From positions 1-36,503 of the forward strand of contig JAJTDE010000035.1 of assembly GCA_021298085.1 (NCBI GenBank): a stretch of 36,503 nt of DNA, in the 5' to 3' direction. Below, one piece after another: positions 16,082 through 24,483 of this stretch (the first letter of the stretch is position 1; every line of letters begins with the position of its first letter). Position numbers and translations under genes: made by a program. Below the pieces are notes generated by a model that did not search any database, was not told the origin of the DNA, and saw nothing but the letters and a program-made list of their open reading frames with translations. The stretch is from Rubrivivax sp. (GTDB lineage Bacteria > Pseudomonadota > Gammaproteobacteria > Burkholderiales > Burkholderiaceae_C).

Positions 16082-17394
16082 GGCTTGGAGGCAGCGGGTA
16101 CAGCCGCAGCAGCGTCATTCAAACGTTGGCCTCTGAAGAACCGCCAGGCCAGGAAGGCGCCCAGGGCCTGCAGCGAGGCGCTCACAAAAAACGGCAGGCC
16201 GATCCAGACGCTGCCCGGCGGAAAGTGCGAAACCCAGCGCAGCAGCTCCAGCGAGATCAGGGGCGCCATCACGGCCATCAGGCTGTTGAGTGACGCGACG
16301 GCACCCAGCGTCTGGCCCTGGGTGCGAGCGTCCGCGGCGTTGGAAACGATGCTCTGCACCGCCGCCGGCGCGACACCACTGACGAGGCCGAACAGGATGA
16401 ATCCAAACACCATCCACCCCGACGTCGACAGGCCGTAGCCCAGGTAAGTGACGGCACCCAGCACCATGCCCACCACCGCCAGGCGCCGCGGAGAGAAGCG
16501 CTTGAGCATGCGCTTGAGCAGAAAGCCCTGGCTGGTGGCCGCCACTACGCCCACTGCAAACAGCGACCAGCCCACCTCGGCCGGACCCCAGCCGAACTTG
16601 AACTTGGCGTACAGCACCCAGCTGGTGTGCAACATGAACTGGGCCAGTGAAGCCAGCGCGATCACCGCCACCAGCGAACCCACACCCTTCAGCGCCGCCA
16701 GCCCGCGCAAGGCTGCCACCGGGTTGGCACGCGACCAGGCAAAGGCGCGGCGGCGTTCAGCGGGCAGCGATTCCGGCAGCACCAGCAAGCCGTAGACCCC
16801 ATTGGCCAAGGCCAGGCAACCCGCCAGGACAAACGGGTAGCGAATGTCGATCGCGCCCAGCAGCCCGCCCATGACCGGGCCGAGAATGAAACCCACACCG
16901 AACATCGCCCCCACCAGCCCAAACCGGCGGGCACGGTCTTCGGGCGGCGTGATGTCGGCCACATAGGCATTGGCCACCGACACATTGGCCTGCATGGCGC
17001 CTGAAAACATCCGCACCGCCACCAGCACCCACAGCGCCTCGGCGGCCGCGGTCACGAAGAAGCTGGTGGCCATCCCCATGAAGCCGAGCAGCAGGATCGG
17101 GCGACGGCCATAACGGTCAGACAGCGCACCCAGGATGGGCGAACCCAGGAAGCTCGCCACGCCAAACGCCAGGGTGACGGCCAGGAAGCCGAGCGTCTGT
17201 TCGTCGTTGGAGCTGGTGAAGCGCCCGACGATGTGCGGCAGCACCGGCACCATGATCCCGACGGCGATCATGTCGATCAGCACCGCGATCAGGATGAAGC
17301 GCATGGCCGCTGGTGTGCCGGCCTGGCCCACCGGAGCCGGGTTGGGGGCAGGAGCAGCGGCCGGTGCCGCCACTGCGCTGGCGTCACTCGGCAC
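16078..17394 (-). CDS. MFS transporter, TCR/Tet-like efflux family
   Basis: This protein of about 438 residues has 12 predicted membrane helices. Motif A reads [15 protein letters not shown] after helix 2, and the phrase [24 protein letters not shown] is typical of the TetA-like TCR/Tet family of proton-driven exporters. I place the start at the GTG at 17394, which overlaps the guaB end by 11 bp and has AAGGAAG upstream. An ATG at 17304 ([11 protein letters not shown]) would drop only an Ala/Pro-rich leader. The stop overlaps guaA. Its place between the two GMP-synthesis genes suggests a link to purines, nucleosides or a guanylate-directed inhibitor; the substrate is unknown. Confidence 0.9.
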
Positions 17395-18871
17395 GGTAGT
17401 TGGGTGCTTCCTTGGTGATCTGCACGTCGTGCACGTGGCTCTCGCGGATGCCCGAGGACGTGATCTCGACAAAGCGGGCTCGGGTCTTCATGTCGTCGAT
17501 GGATGCACAGCCGCAGTAGTGCATGGCCGCCCGCAGGCCGCCCGCCATCTGGAAGACGATGCCAACGACCGAGCCCTTGTAGGGCACCTGGCCTTCAATG
17601 CCTTCCGGCACCAGCTTGGCCGAGGTGTTGCCGCTGGATTCCGCGGCACCGCCTTCCTGGCCTTCCTGGAAGTAACGGTCGGCGGAGCCCTTCTGCATCG
17701 CCCCGATGGAGCCCATGCCGCGGTAGCTCTTGTAGCTGCGACCTTGGTAGAGGATGACCTCGCCCGGCGCCTCTTCGGTGCCGGCAAAGGCACCGCCCAT
17801 CATCACGGAATCGGCCCCGGCGGCGATGGCCTTGGCCAGGTCGCCCGAAAACCGGATGCCGCCGTCGGCGATCAGCGGCACACCGCTGCCCGCCAACGCC
17901 TGCGACACGCTGTCGATGGCCATGATCTGCGGCACACCCACGCCGGTGACGATGCGCGTGGTGCAGATGCTGCCGGGGCCGATGCCCACCTTGACGGCAT
18001 CGGCGCCGGCTTCAGCCAGCGCCAGCGCGGCTTCGGCGGTGGCGATGTTGCCGCCGATCACGTCCACCTGCGGGTAGTGGCGCTTCACCCAGCGGACCCT
18101 GTCGATCACACCGGCCGAATGGCCATGGGCCGTGTCCACCACCAGGACGTCCACCCCAGCCTTGACCAGCGCCTCGACGCGTTCTTCGGTGCCATCACCC
18201 ACACCCACGGCCGCGCCCACGCGCAGCTGCCCGCGGGCGTCGCGCGCCGCATTGGGAAAGTTGGTCTGCTTGGTGATGTCCTTGACGGTCATCAGGCCGC
18301 GCAACTCAAACGCGTCGTTCAGCACCAGCACCCGCTCCAGGCGGTGGCGGTGCATCAATGCCTTGCCTTCGTCCAGCGAGGCGCCTTCACGCACCCACAC
18401 CAGGCGTTCGCTGGGCGTCATGATCTGGCTGACGGGCACATCCAAGCGGGTCTCGAACCGGAGGTCGCGGTTGGTGACGATGCCCACCACCCGCAGGCCC
18501 TCCAGCACCGGAAAGCCCGACACCCCATGCTGACGCGACAAGGCCATGACCTGACGCACCGTCATCTGCGGCGTGACGGTGATCGGGTCGCGCAAAACGC
18601 CCGATTCGTAGCGCTTGACGCGGGCGACTTCAGCGGCCTGCTGCTGCGGCGTCAGGTTCTTGTGGACGATGCCCACCCCGCCTTCCTGCGCCATGGCGAT
18701 GGCCAGGCGGCTTTCAGTCACGGTATCCATCGCGGCGGACACCAAGGGGAGGTTGATGGTGATGTTGCGGGTGAGCCGAGTGACCAGGCTGGTGTCGCGC
18801 GGCAGGACTTGTGAATAAGCCGGTACCAGCAGCACGTCGTCAAAGGTGAGTGCTCTGCCCAGAAGGCGCAT
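17384..18871 (-). CDS. guaB: Inosine-5'-monophosphate dehydrogenase
   Basis: The 495-residue enzyme oxidises IMP to XMP with NAD, the committed step to GMP. It shows the N-terminal barrel start [13 protein letters not shown], two CBS domains inserted at about residues 95-205 ([23 protein letters not shown]), the catalytic Cys loop GPGSICTTR and the flap region ending [11 protein letters not shown]. The ATG at 18871 gives the standard [12 protein letters not shown] start; a longer open frame upstream crosses the promoter and the divergent gene. It is first in the unit with the MFS gene and guaA. Confidence 0.98.
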   Translation of the reverse strand: MRLLGRALTFDDVLLVPAYSQVLPRDTSLVTRLTRNITINLPLVSAAMDTVTESRLAIAMAQEGGVGIVHKNLTPQQQAAEVARVKRYESGVLRDPITVTPQMTVRQVMALSRQHGVSGFPVLEGLRVVGIVTNRDLRFETRLDVPVSQIMTPSERLVWVREGASLDEGKALMHRHRLERVLVLNDAFELRGLMTVKDITKQTNFPNAARDARGQLRVGAAVGVGDGTEERVEALVKAGVDVLVVDTAHGHSAGVIDRVRWVKRHYPQVDVIGGNIATAEAALALAEAGADAVKVGIGPGSICTTRIVTGVGVPQIMAIDSVSQALAGSGVPLIADGGIRFSGDLAKAIAAGADSVMMGGAFAGTEEAPGEVILYQGRSYKSYRGMGSIGAMQKGSADRYFQEGQEGGAAESSGNTSAKLVPEGIEGQVPYKGSVVGIVFQMAGGLRAAMHYCGCASIDDMKTRARFVEITSSGIRESHVHDVQITKEAPNYRAE

Positions 18872-18896
18872 GGAATGACTCCGATGGCAAAGCAAG

Positions 18897-18902
18897 ATTA
18901 TA
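18897..18902 (-). promoter_or_regulatory. Candidate -10 box of guaB promoter
   Basis: A consensus TATAAT on the minus strand ends 25 bp before the guaB ATG. No good -35 element is visible at the usual distance, so the promoter may depend on an activator or a weak -35. Confidence 0.5.
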
Positions 18903-18979
18903 GAAAGCTGTGCAGCAGACGCCGGTTGTGTGGCAGGTTTCACACCTGTGGTTGGACAGCCACGCCTACACTTCGGCCC

Positions 18980-19534
18980 GTGAAGATCTTGCCGCGCATC
19001 TTGACTTTCTGCGCCCTGGCCACTGCCATCGCTGGCGCCGCAAGCCCGGCCATGGCCCAGTGGAAATGGCGCGATGCCAACGGCAGTGTCCAGTTCAGTG
19101 ACCGCCCGCCGCCGATCACTGTCCCGGAGCGGAACATCCTGCAGCGCCCGGCCAAGGCGCCGGCGCCAGCCGGCTCGCCATCGGCAGCGGATGCCGCCAG
19201 CCCCGGCGCCGGTGCGCAGGCGCAGGCCGGCGCCCCCAAGGCACCCAGCGCCACCCCCGGCGCGGGTACCAGCAACCCCGCTGACGCCGAACTGGAGCGC
19301 CGCCGCAAGGCCGACGAACAGGGAAAGGCCGCCAAGGCCAAGGCCGACGAAGACCGCCGAAAGGCCATCCAGGCCGACAACTGCGTGCGTGCTCGCGGCG
19401 CCACGGCCACCTACGAAAGCGGCCAGCGCATCGCCCGCATCAATGAAAAGGGCGAGCGGGAATTCCTGGACGACCGCCAAAAGGCCGACGAGCTCAAGCG
19501 CGCGCGCGACGCCGTGGCCTCAGAGTGCCGCTGA
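18980..19534 (+). CDS. DUF4124-domain periplasmic protein
   Basis: The 184-residue protein has a signal peptide ([19 protein letters not shown], cleavage near AMAQ), followed at once by [18 protein letters not shown], the DUF4124 signature. An Ala/Pro-rich stretch and a Lys/Glu/Ala-rich helical tail ([18 protein letters not shown]) follow. I chose the GTG at 18980 because it begins the signal peptide; earlier starts run through the guaB promoter. It is divergent from guaB. The function of DUF4124 is unknown; many such small envelope proteins occur in Burkholderiales. Confidence 0.85.
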   Translation: MKILPRILTFCALATAIAGAASPAMAQWKWRDANGSVQFSDRPPPITVPERNILQRPAKAPAPAGSPSAADAASPGAGAQAQAGAPKAPSATPGAGTSNPADAELERRRKADEQGKAAKAKADEDRRKAIQADNCVRARGATATYESGQRIARINEKGEREFLDDRQKADELKRARDAVASECR

Positions 19535-19560
19535 GCGCGGCCCCGGCTGACGCGCCCCGT

Positions 19561-19935
19561 TCAACCGCCCGCAGACCCTGCCGCCACGGCAGCTCCGGCG
19601 CTGGCCGAACCCGCCTCACTGACCCCTGCAGCGCTGGACGCCTTCAGCTTCTTCTGCGCATAGCGCTCCCGGCGCGCCACCTTCGGGTCGCAGCGCAAGG
19701 GCCGGTAGAACTCGATGCGGTCACCCGCGTGCAGCACGGTCTGCAGCGGCTGCACCTTGCCCCATATGCCCACCGGCAGCGACGCCAGTTCCGGAGAGGC
19801 CACCAACCAACCGCTGGCGGCCAATGCATCACCCAGCGTGCTGCCAACCGGCAGCACCAGGCTGCAGGTGCGCAGCTCACGGGGCGCCGGGCTGAAGACC
19901 AGCGTCACGGGCAGCGTGGCCTCAACGGGGGCCAT
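19561..19935 (-). CDS. rnfH: RnfH-family ubiquitin-like protein
   Basis: The 124-residue protein has the RnfH beta-grasp fold: VTLVFSPAPRELRTCSLVLP, then GSTLGDALAASGW, VGIWGKVQPLQTVLHAGDRIEFYRPL and the C-terminal CDPKVARRERYAQKK. The C-terminus carries an extra Ala/Gly/Ser-rich tail. It overlaps the 3' end of ratA by 14 bp, the conserved ratA-rnfH pair seen next to smpB in many proteobacteria. Its biochemical role is not settled. Confidence 0.92.
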   Translation of the reverse strand: MAPVEATLPVTLVFSPAPRELRTCSLVLPVGSTLGDALAASGWLVASPELASLPVGIWGKVQPLQTVLHAGDRIEFYRPLRCDPKVARRERYAQKKLKASSAAGVSEAGSASAGAAVAAGSAGG

Positions 19936-20374
19936 AGACCTGCTCCGCGCGCCGCACAAAGGATTCCACCAGCGTGTTGGCCACCTTGTCGAAGACCGGG
20001 CTGACCACCCGTTCCAGCGCGCCGCTGGAAAAGCCATAACGCAGGTCCAGTTCGACCTTGCACGCCACCCTGCCCTGCGTCGGGTCTGACAGGGGTCTGA
20101 AAGCCCAGAAGCCGTCGAGCACCGAAAACGGCCCGTCGACCAGGCTGACCTTGACCGCCGCATCAGGCGTGTGTTCATTGCGCGTGGTGAAGCTCTGGCG
20201 CACACCGGCGTAGGCCAGGCCCAGACGCGCCGTCACCCCGTGTTCGCTGCGCTCGAGCACCTGCGCACTGTTGCACCATGGCAGGAACATCGGGTACTGC
20301 TCGACACCGGTCACCAGGGCGTACATCTCTGGGGCCGAGTACCACAGCAACACTGAACGCTTCACCTGCTTCAT
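19922..20374 (-). CDS. ratA: RatA/COQ10-family START-domain protein
   Basis: The 150-residue protein starts MKQVKRSVLLWYSAPEMYALV and shows YPMFLPWCNSAQV, the usual SRPBCC/START wording of the RatA/Coq10 family. In E. coli RatA was reported to block 70S ribosome assembly, while Coq10 homologues bind ubiquinone; which role applies here is open. The ATG at 20374 lies 26 bp from the divergent smpB start and within a palindrome, so the mRNA may have almost no leader. Confidence 0.92.
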   Translation of the reverse strand: MKQVKRSVLLWYSAPEMYALVTGVEQYPMFLPWCNSAQVLERSEHGVTARLGLAYAGVRQSFTTRNEHTPDAAVKVSLVDGPFSVLDGFWAFRPLSDPTQGRVACKVELDLRYGFSSGALERVVSPVFDKVANTLVESFVRRAEQVYGPR

Positions 20375-20390
20375 AGAATCGCCGATTCTA
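20374..20390. promoter_or_regulatory. Palindromic divergent promoter between ratA and smpB
   Basis: TAGAATCG-C-CGATTCTA is a perfect 8-bp-arm palindrome filling most of the 26-bp gap. Each arm supplies a TAGAAT -10-like box, one facing smpB and one facing ratA. If used, the smpB leader would be about 15 bases and the ratA leader only a few bases. Confidence 0.5.
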
Positions 20391-20400
20391 GGTAGACCTG

Positions 20401-20928
20401 ATGACCGCCACTGCCCACGCTCCCGCCAACGCTTCCGCCAAAGCCAACTCCCCCGCCAAGGCGTCTGCGCCCATCGCGGAAAACCGCCGTGCCCGCTTCG
20501 AATACCACATCGAGGAGACACACGAAGCAGGGGTCGTGCTGTCGGGCTGGGAAATCAAGGCCATCCGCGCCGGTCAAGTCCAGCTGACCGATGGCTATGT
20601 GGTCATTCGCGACGGCGAGCTGTTCATGATCGGCTGCCGCATCAATGCACTTCGTTCAGCGTCAACCCATGTGCTGCCTGAGCCTGACCGCACCAAGAAG
20701 CTGCTGATGCACAAGGACGAGATCCGGCGGCTGGTGGGCAAGGTCGAGCAGCGCGGCTTCACGCTGGTGCCGCTGAACCTGCATTACAAGGGTGGCCGCG
20801 TCAAGGCCGACATCGCGCTGGCCAAGGGCAAGGCCCAGCATGACAAGCGCGATACCGAGAAGAAGCGCGACTGGGAAAAGGAAAAGGGCCGCCTGATGCG
20901 GCACAAGATCTCCGGGCCAGCCAAGTAG
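20401..20928 (+). CDS. smpB: SsrA-binding protein SmpB
   Basis: The 175-residue protein binds tmRNA and is required for trans-translation rescue of stalled ribosomes. Family landmarks are [55 protein letters not shown] and the basic C-terminal tail with [19 protein letters not shown]. An unusual N-terminal extension of about 25 Ala/Lys/Ser-rich residues precedes the conserved core. It is divergent from ratA-rnfH, a classical arrangement. Confidence 0.97.
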   Translation: MTATAHAPANASAKANSPAKASAPIAENRRARFEYHIEETHEAGVVLSGWEIKAIRAGQVQLTDGYVVIRDGELFMIGCRINALRSASTHVLPEPDRTKKLLMHKDEIRRLVGKVEQRGFTLVPLNLHYKGGRVKADIALAKGKAQHDKRDTEKKRDWEKEKGRLMRHKISGPAK

Positions 20929-20952
20929 GCGTCGCGCCCTCAGCCACGCACT

Positions 20953-22131
20953 TCAGCCGAACGCCACCTTCAGGGCCTGGGCCAGGTCAGCCCGCAGGTC
21001 TTCCAGTGCTTCCAGGCCGATCGACAGGCGCACCAGCCGGCCCTGGGGCGAGGCACCCGCCGTGCGCATGGCCTGGATGTCGTACGGCACGGCCAGGCTC
21101 ACGGGCCCGCCCCAGGAATAGCCAATCTTGAACAGCCGCAGCGCGTCGACAAAACGGTCCACCTGATCCTGCGGGTGACGCTCATCGAACATCACCGAAA
21201 ACAGGCCTGCGGCGGCGGTGCAATGGGCACGCCAGTGCGCGTGCCCCGGTGACCCTGGCAGCGCCGGATGCAGCACCTGCGTCACCACGGACTGCTGCTG
21301 CAGCCAGAGGGCCAGGTCGCGCGCCACGCTGTCGTGGGCTTCATACCGCACCCGCAGCGTGGGCAGTGAACGCAGGATGAATTCGGCGTCGTTGGCCGAG
21401 ACACCCGTCCCGGTGACGCTGTGCATCTGCAGGACGCGGTGGGCCAGCTCCTCGTCCTGCGTGACGATGGCGCCCATCAGGACGTCGGCACCGCCCGAGG
21501 GGTACTTGGTCAGCGCGTGCATCGAGATGTCGATGCCCATGTCAAAGGGCCTGAAGGCCACCCCACCAGCCCAGGTGCTGTCCAGCGCGGCCAAGGCGCC
21601 CCCGGCATGCACCGCCTGCACCAGCGCGCGCAGATCGGGAAACTCCATGCTCACCGAACCCGGCGCTTCCAGCCAGACCAGCCGCGTCGCGGGGGTGATC
21701 ATGGCGGCCAGCGCCGCTGCGTCCATCGCGTCGTACTCGCGCCAGCCCACACCCATCGCGTCCAGCAGGGTGCGCGCCTGCTCGCGCGACGGCCCGTAGA
21801 CGTTGTGCGGCAACAGCACCTCGTCGCCCCGGCGCAGCAGCGCCAGGTTGACGAGCGTGATACCCGCCAGGCCGCTGGGCACCAACACGCAGTGCCGGCC
21901 ACCTTCGAGCGTGGCAATGCGCTCTTCCAGCGTGAAGGTGGTGGGTGTGCCATGCAGGCCGTAGGTGTAGCCGTCACGGCTCTTCCATGAGCGCTGGCGC
22001 AGGGCCTGGGTGTCGCGGAAGATGACGGTGGAGGCCTTGAAGACGGCCGGTGGCACCGCGTCAAAACCGGCTGGCGGGTGGTAGGGGTGGTGGATCAGCC
22101 CGGTGGTGACGGGGTCGGTGGGGTGTGTCAT
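20953..22131 (-). CDS. metC: Cystathionine beta-lyase-like PLP enzyme
   Basis: This 392-residue Cys/Met-metabolism PLP enzyme (fold type I) has YTYGLHGTPTTFTLEERIATLEGG, the glycine-rich cofactor region VLVPSGLAGI, the Asp of ALDSTWAGG and the PLP lysine in HALTKYPSGGADVL. The C-terminal SWGGPVSL and VRLSIGLEALEDL complete the family pattern. It probably splits cystathionine into homocysteine, ammonia and pyruvate. The ATG at 22131 has GGAGA upstream; a GTG at 22167 overlapping the rimO stop is an alternative. Related lyases cannot be told apart by sequence alone. Confidence 0.88.
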   Translation of the reverse strand: MTHPTDPVTTGLIHHPYHPPAGFDAVPPAVFKASTVIFRDTQALRQRSWKSRDGYTYGLHGTPTTFTLEERIATLEGGRHCVLVPSGLAGITLVNLALLRRGDEVLLPHNVYGPSREQARTLLDAMGVGWREYDAMDAAALAAMITPATRLVWLEAPGSVSMEFPDLRALVQAVHAGGALAALDSTWAGGVAFRPFDMGIDISMHALTKYPSGGADVLMGAIVTQDEELAHRVLQMHSVTGTGVSANDAEFILRSLPTLRVRYEAHDSVARDLALWLQQQSVVTQVLHPALPGSPGHAHWRAHCTAAAGLFSVMFDERHPQDQVDRFVDALRLFKIGYSWGGPVSLAVPYDIQAMRTAGASPQGRLVRLSIGLEALEDLRADLAQALKVAFG

Positions 22132-22163
22132 GGAACAGGTCTCCAACGCATCGGCTGATACGG

Positions 22164-23561
22164 TCACAGGGGCTGCGCGAGCAGGTCGTGGCCCTGGGTC
22201 TGCACCACCCTTGCCTTGACAAACTGGCCCACCTTGAGCGTGGTGGACGCCTTCTGGGGCGGCAGCAGCTGCACGCGGCCGTCGATCTCAGGTGCGTCGG
22301 CGTAGCTGCGGCCGGTGCCGCCCTTGCGGCCGAGCGCCGGCGCATGGTCCACCAGCACCTGCATGGTGCTGCCCACGCGGCGCTGGAGCTTGTTGGCCGA
22401 GACCGCCTCGGCCACTGCCATGAAGCGCTGGCGGCGTTCCTCGCGCAGTTCGGCCGGCAGCTGGCCCTCCAGTGCATTGGCCGCGGCGCCACGAACCGGC
22501 GAGTAGGCAAAGCAGCCGGCGCGGTCGATCTGCGCTTCCTGGACAAAGTCCAGCAAGGCCTGGAACTCGTCCTCGGTTTCACCGGGGAAGCCGGCGATGA
22601 AGGTCGAGCGCACCACGATCTGCGGGCAGGCGGCGCGCCAGGCGGCCAGGCGCTCCAGGTTGCGTTCGCCACTGGCCGGGCGCTTCATGCGGCGCAGCAC
22701 ATCGGGGTGGGCATGCTGGAAGGGCACGTCCAGGTAAGGAAGGATTCGCCCGTCGGCCATCAGCGGCAGGATGTCGTCGACGTGCGGGTAGGGGTAGACA
22801 TAGTGCAGGCGCACCCAGGCGCCATAGGGCTCGGCCAGCTTGGCCAGTTCTTCGCAGAGGTCGGCAAAGCGTGTCTTGACGGGGCGGCCGTCCCAGAAAG
22901 CTGTGCCGTACCGGGCATCCACGCCGTAGGCGCTGGTGTCCTGGCTGATCACCAGCAACTCCTTGACCCCGGATTCAAACAGCGCACGTGCCTCGCTCAG
23001 CACCTCGTTGACGGGGCGTGAGACCAGGTCACCGCGCATCGACGGGATGATGCAGAAGCTGCAGCGGTGGTTGCAGCCTTCGCTGATCTTGAGGTAGGCG
23101 TAGTGGCGCGGCGTGAGCTTGATGCCTGCCTCGCCGCGAAACTGCTCCCGCACGTCAGGGACCAGGTCGACAAAGGGGTCGTGAGGCTTGGGCAGGTGCT
23201 GGTGGACGGCGTCCATCACCTCCTGGGTGGCATGGGGGCCTGTGACCGCCAGCACCTTGGGGTGCGCTTCCTTGACGAGGTTTCCGCCGCCTTCGGCATC
23301 CCGCGCGCCCAGGCAGCCGGTGACGATGACCCGGCCATTGGCCGCCAGGGCCTCGCCGATGGTGTCCAGGCTTTCCTTGACGGCGTCGTCGATGAATCCG
23401 CAGGTGTTGACGATGACCAGGTCAGCACCGGCAAAACTCTTGCTGGTGGCATAACCCTCGGCGCTGAGCTGGGTGAGGATGAGCTCTGAATCGGTCAGGG
23501 CTTTCGGGCAGCCCAGCGAGACAAAACCGATGGTCGGGGGAAGGGTGTGAGGGGCAGACAT
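22164..23561 (-). CDS. rimO: Ribosomal protein S12 methylthiotransferase RimO
   Basis: The 465-residue radical-SAM enzyme adds a methylthio group to an Asp of ribosomal protein S12. The N-terminal MTTase domain carries three cluster Cys ([29 protein letters not shown]). The radical SAM motif is [16 protein letters not shown] and the TRAM domain forms the end (about residues 400-465). The sequence LGCPKALTD distinguishes RimO from MiaB. I start at MSAPHTL (23561); the longer frame lacks family similarity. The metC-like gene follows directly. Confidence 0.96.
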   Translation of the reverse strand: MSAPHTLPPTIGFVSLGCPKALTDSELILTQLSAEGYATSKSFAGADLVIVNTCGFIDDAVKESLDTIGEALAANGRVIVTGCLGARDAEGGGNLVKEAHPKVLAVTGPHATQEVMDAVHQHLPKPHDPFVDLVPDVREQFRGEAGIKLTPRHYAYLKISEGCNHRCSFCIIPSMRGDLVSRPVNEVLSEARALFESGVKELLVISQDTSAYGVDARYGTAFWDGRPVKTRFADLCEELAKLAEPYGAWVRLHYVYPYPHVDDILPLMADGRILPYLDVPFQHAHPDVLRRMKRPASGERNLERLAAWRAACPQIVVRSTFIAGFPGETEDEFQALLDFVQEAQIDRAGCFAYSPVRGAAANALEGQLPAELREERRQRFMAVAEAVSANKLQRRVGSTMQVLVDHAPALGRKGGTGRSYADAPEIDGRVQLLPPQKASTTLKVGQFVKARVVQTQGHDLLAQPL

Positions 23562-23606
23562 CCCGCGATTGTCGTACCCCGGCAAGGGTACCGGCACCCC
23601 GGCCGA

Positions 23607-23631
23607 GGCGTGTGGATGCTGCACACACGCC
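23607..23631 (-). terminator. Hairpin between phaR and rimO
   Basis: GGCGTGTG and CACACGCC pair as an 8-bp stem with a 9-base loop, 29 bp beyond the phaR stop. No T-tract follows, so termination is only suggested. Confidence 0.35.
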
Positions 23632-23659
23632 ACAGCCGCGCCACCTCAGGCGTTCGGGC

Positions 23660-24307
23660 TCAATCCTTGGGCCCGGACGTCGGAAAGAAGCCCTTCGAGG
23701 CCTGCTGCATCTGCTCAAGCCAGCGCTTCTGCATGGCCTCCAGGCTGTGCTTGCTCTCGTCGAGGTAGGCCGTCCACAGATTCGGCATGGCGGTGGCCGA
23801 TTGCGACATCGCCTGCGTCCAGGTCTCAGGCCGGTAGGCCCCGGCATCAAAGAGGTTGTTCCCGCCACCCAGCATGCGCTGCTGGAAATCGACGAAGTGC
23901 CGCAGGTTGGTTTCCAGCATGTTGCCCATCGCGCCCTGCATCGAGTGCCCGTAGAAGCGGATCAGCAGCGCCAACATGTCGGTGGAGAACATCGGGTAGC
24001 CGCTGGCCTCCTCCTCGAGGATGATCTGCAGCAGGATGCTGCGCGTCAGGTCTTCGTCGGTCTTGGCGTCGCGCACCTGGAACGGCTCTGCCGCGAGCAC
24101 CATCTGCTTGACGTCGCTCAGCGTGATGTAGCTGCTGGAGCGGGTGTCGTAGAGACGGCGGTTGGGGTACTTCTTCAGCACCCTCAGGGTGCCGGGGGCC
24201 GCGGATGGCGGCACAGCCTCTGGCGCGGGGGCACTGCCGGCGGCGGCCGCTTCTGCGGTGCGGGGGGCAGCAGGGCTGCCAGGCGTGAAGGAAGCTCGCT
24301 TGGGCAT
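23660..24307 (-). CDS. phaR: Polyhydroxyalkanoate synthesis repressor PhaR
   Basis: The 215-residue regulator has an Ala/Pro-rich N-terminus, then the DNA-binding PHB accumulation domain LKKYPNRRLYDTRSSSYITL (about residues 43-62). Two PHB-binding helical repeats follow (ILLQIILEEEASGYPMFSTD, and the segment with SMQGAMGNMLETNLRHF). PhaR senses PHB granules and represses phasin and PHA genes, so the organism likely stores polyhydroxyalkanoate. No pha biosynthesis gene is in the window. I chose the ATG at 24307 (MPKRAS); longer frames enter the region before the tRNA. Confidence 0.95.
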   Translation of the reverse strand: MPKRASFTPGSPAAPRTAEAAAAGSAPAPEAVPPSAAPGTLRVLKKYPNRRLYDTRSSSYITLSDVKQMVLAAEPFQVRDAKTDEDLTRSILLQIILEEEASGYPMFSTDMLALLIRFYGHSMQGAMGNMLETNLRHFVDFQQRMLGGGNNLFDAGAYRPETWTQAMSQSATAMPNLWTAYLDESKHSLEAMQKRWLEQMQQASKGFFPTSGPKD

Positions 24308-24365
24308 GGAGGGCCTTGTGGCAGAGGATCCCTCTGCGGACATCGTGCGATGCCTCACGCGGGCC

Positions 24366-24388
24366 TTCAGGGGGCCCCCGAAGGGCCT
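24366..24388 (-). terminator. GC-rich interrupted inverted repeat after tRNA-Val
   Basis: Just past the CCA end of the tRNA the sequence forms an imperfect GC-rich stem centred on the 10-bp palindrome GGGGGCCCCC (24370-24379). It could end the tRNA transcript, but no T-run follows. Confidence 0.3.
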
Positions 24389-24465
24389 TGGTAGGCGCGA
24401 TTGGATTCGAACCAACGACCCCCACCATGTCAAGGTGGTGCTCTAACCAACTGAGCTACGCGCCT
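24389..24465 (-). tRNA. tRNA-Val (anticodon GAC)
   Basis: The 77-base cloverleaf reads on the minus strand. The acceptor stem is AGGCGCG/CGCGCCT, the D-arm is GCTCAGTTGGTTAGAGC, the anticodon stem is CCACC/GGTGG around loop TTGACAT (anticodon GAC, reading GUC), and the T-arm is TTGGTTCGAATCCAA. A genomic CCA follows the discriminator A. No integrase or att-like duplication is visible beside it. Confidence 0.97.
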
Positions 24466-24483
24466 GCGAAGCCCACCAGTATA

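Noticed and set aside
17135..18814. Long plus-strand open frame opposite guaB
   Set aside because: His/Gly/Arg-rich antisense composition and no family similarity; guaB is intact on the other strand.
19922..20374. ratA as a third toxin-antitoxin system with rnfH as antitoxin
   Set aside because: The pair is a conserved core arrangement next to smpB, and the antitoxin role of RnfH is not supported by the sequence.
24389..24465. tRNA-Val as an integration site of a genomic island
   Set aside because: No integrase and no duplicated tRNA 3' end are visible; the neighbours are ordinary core genes.
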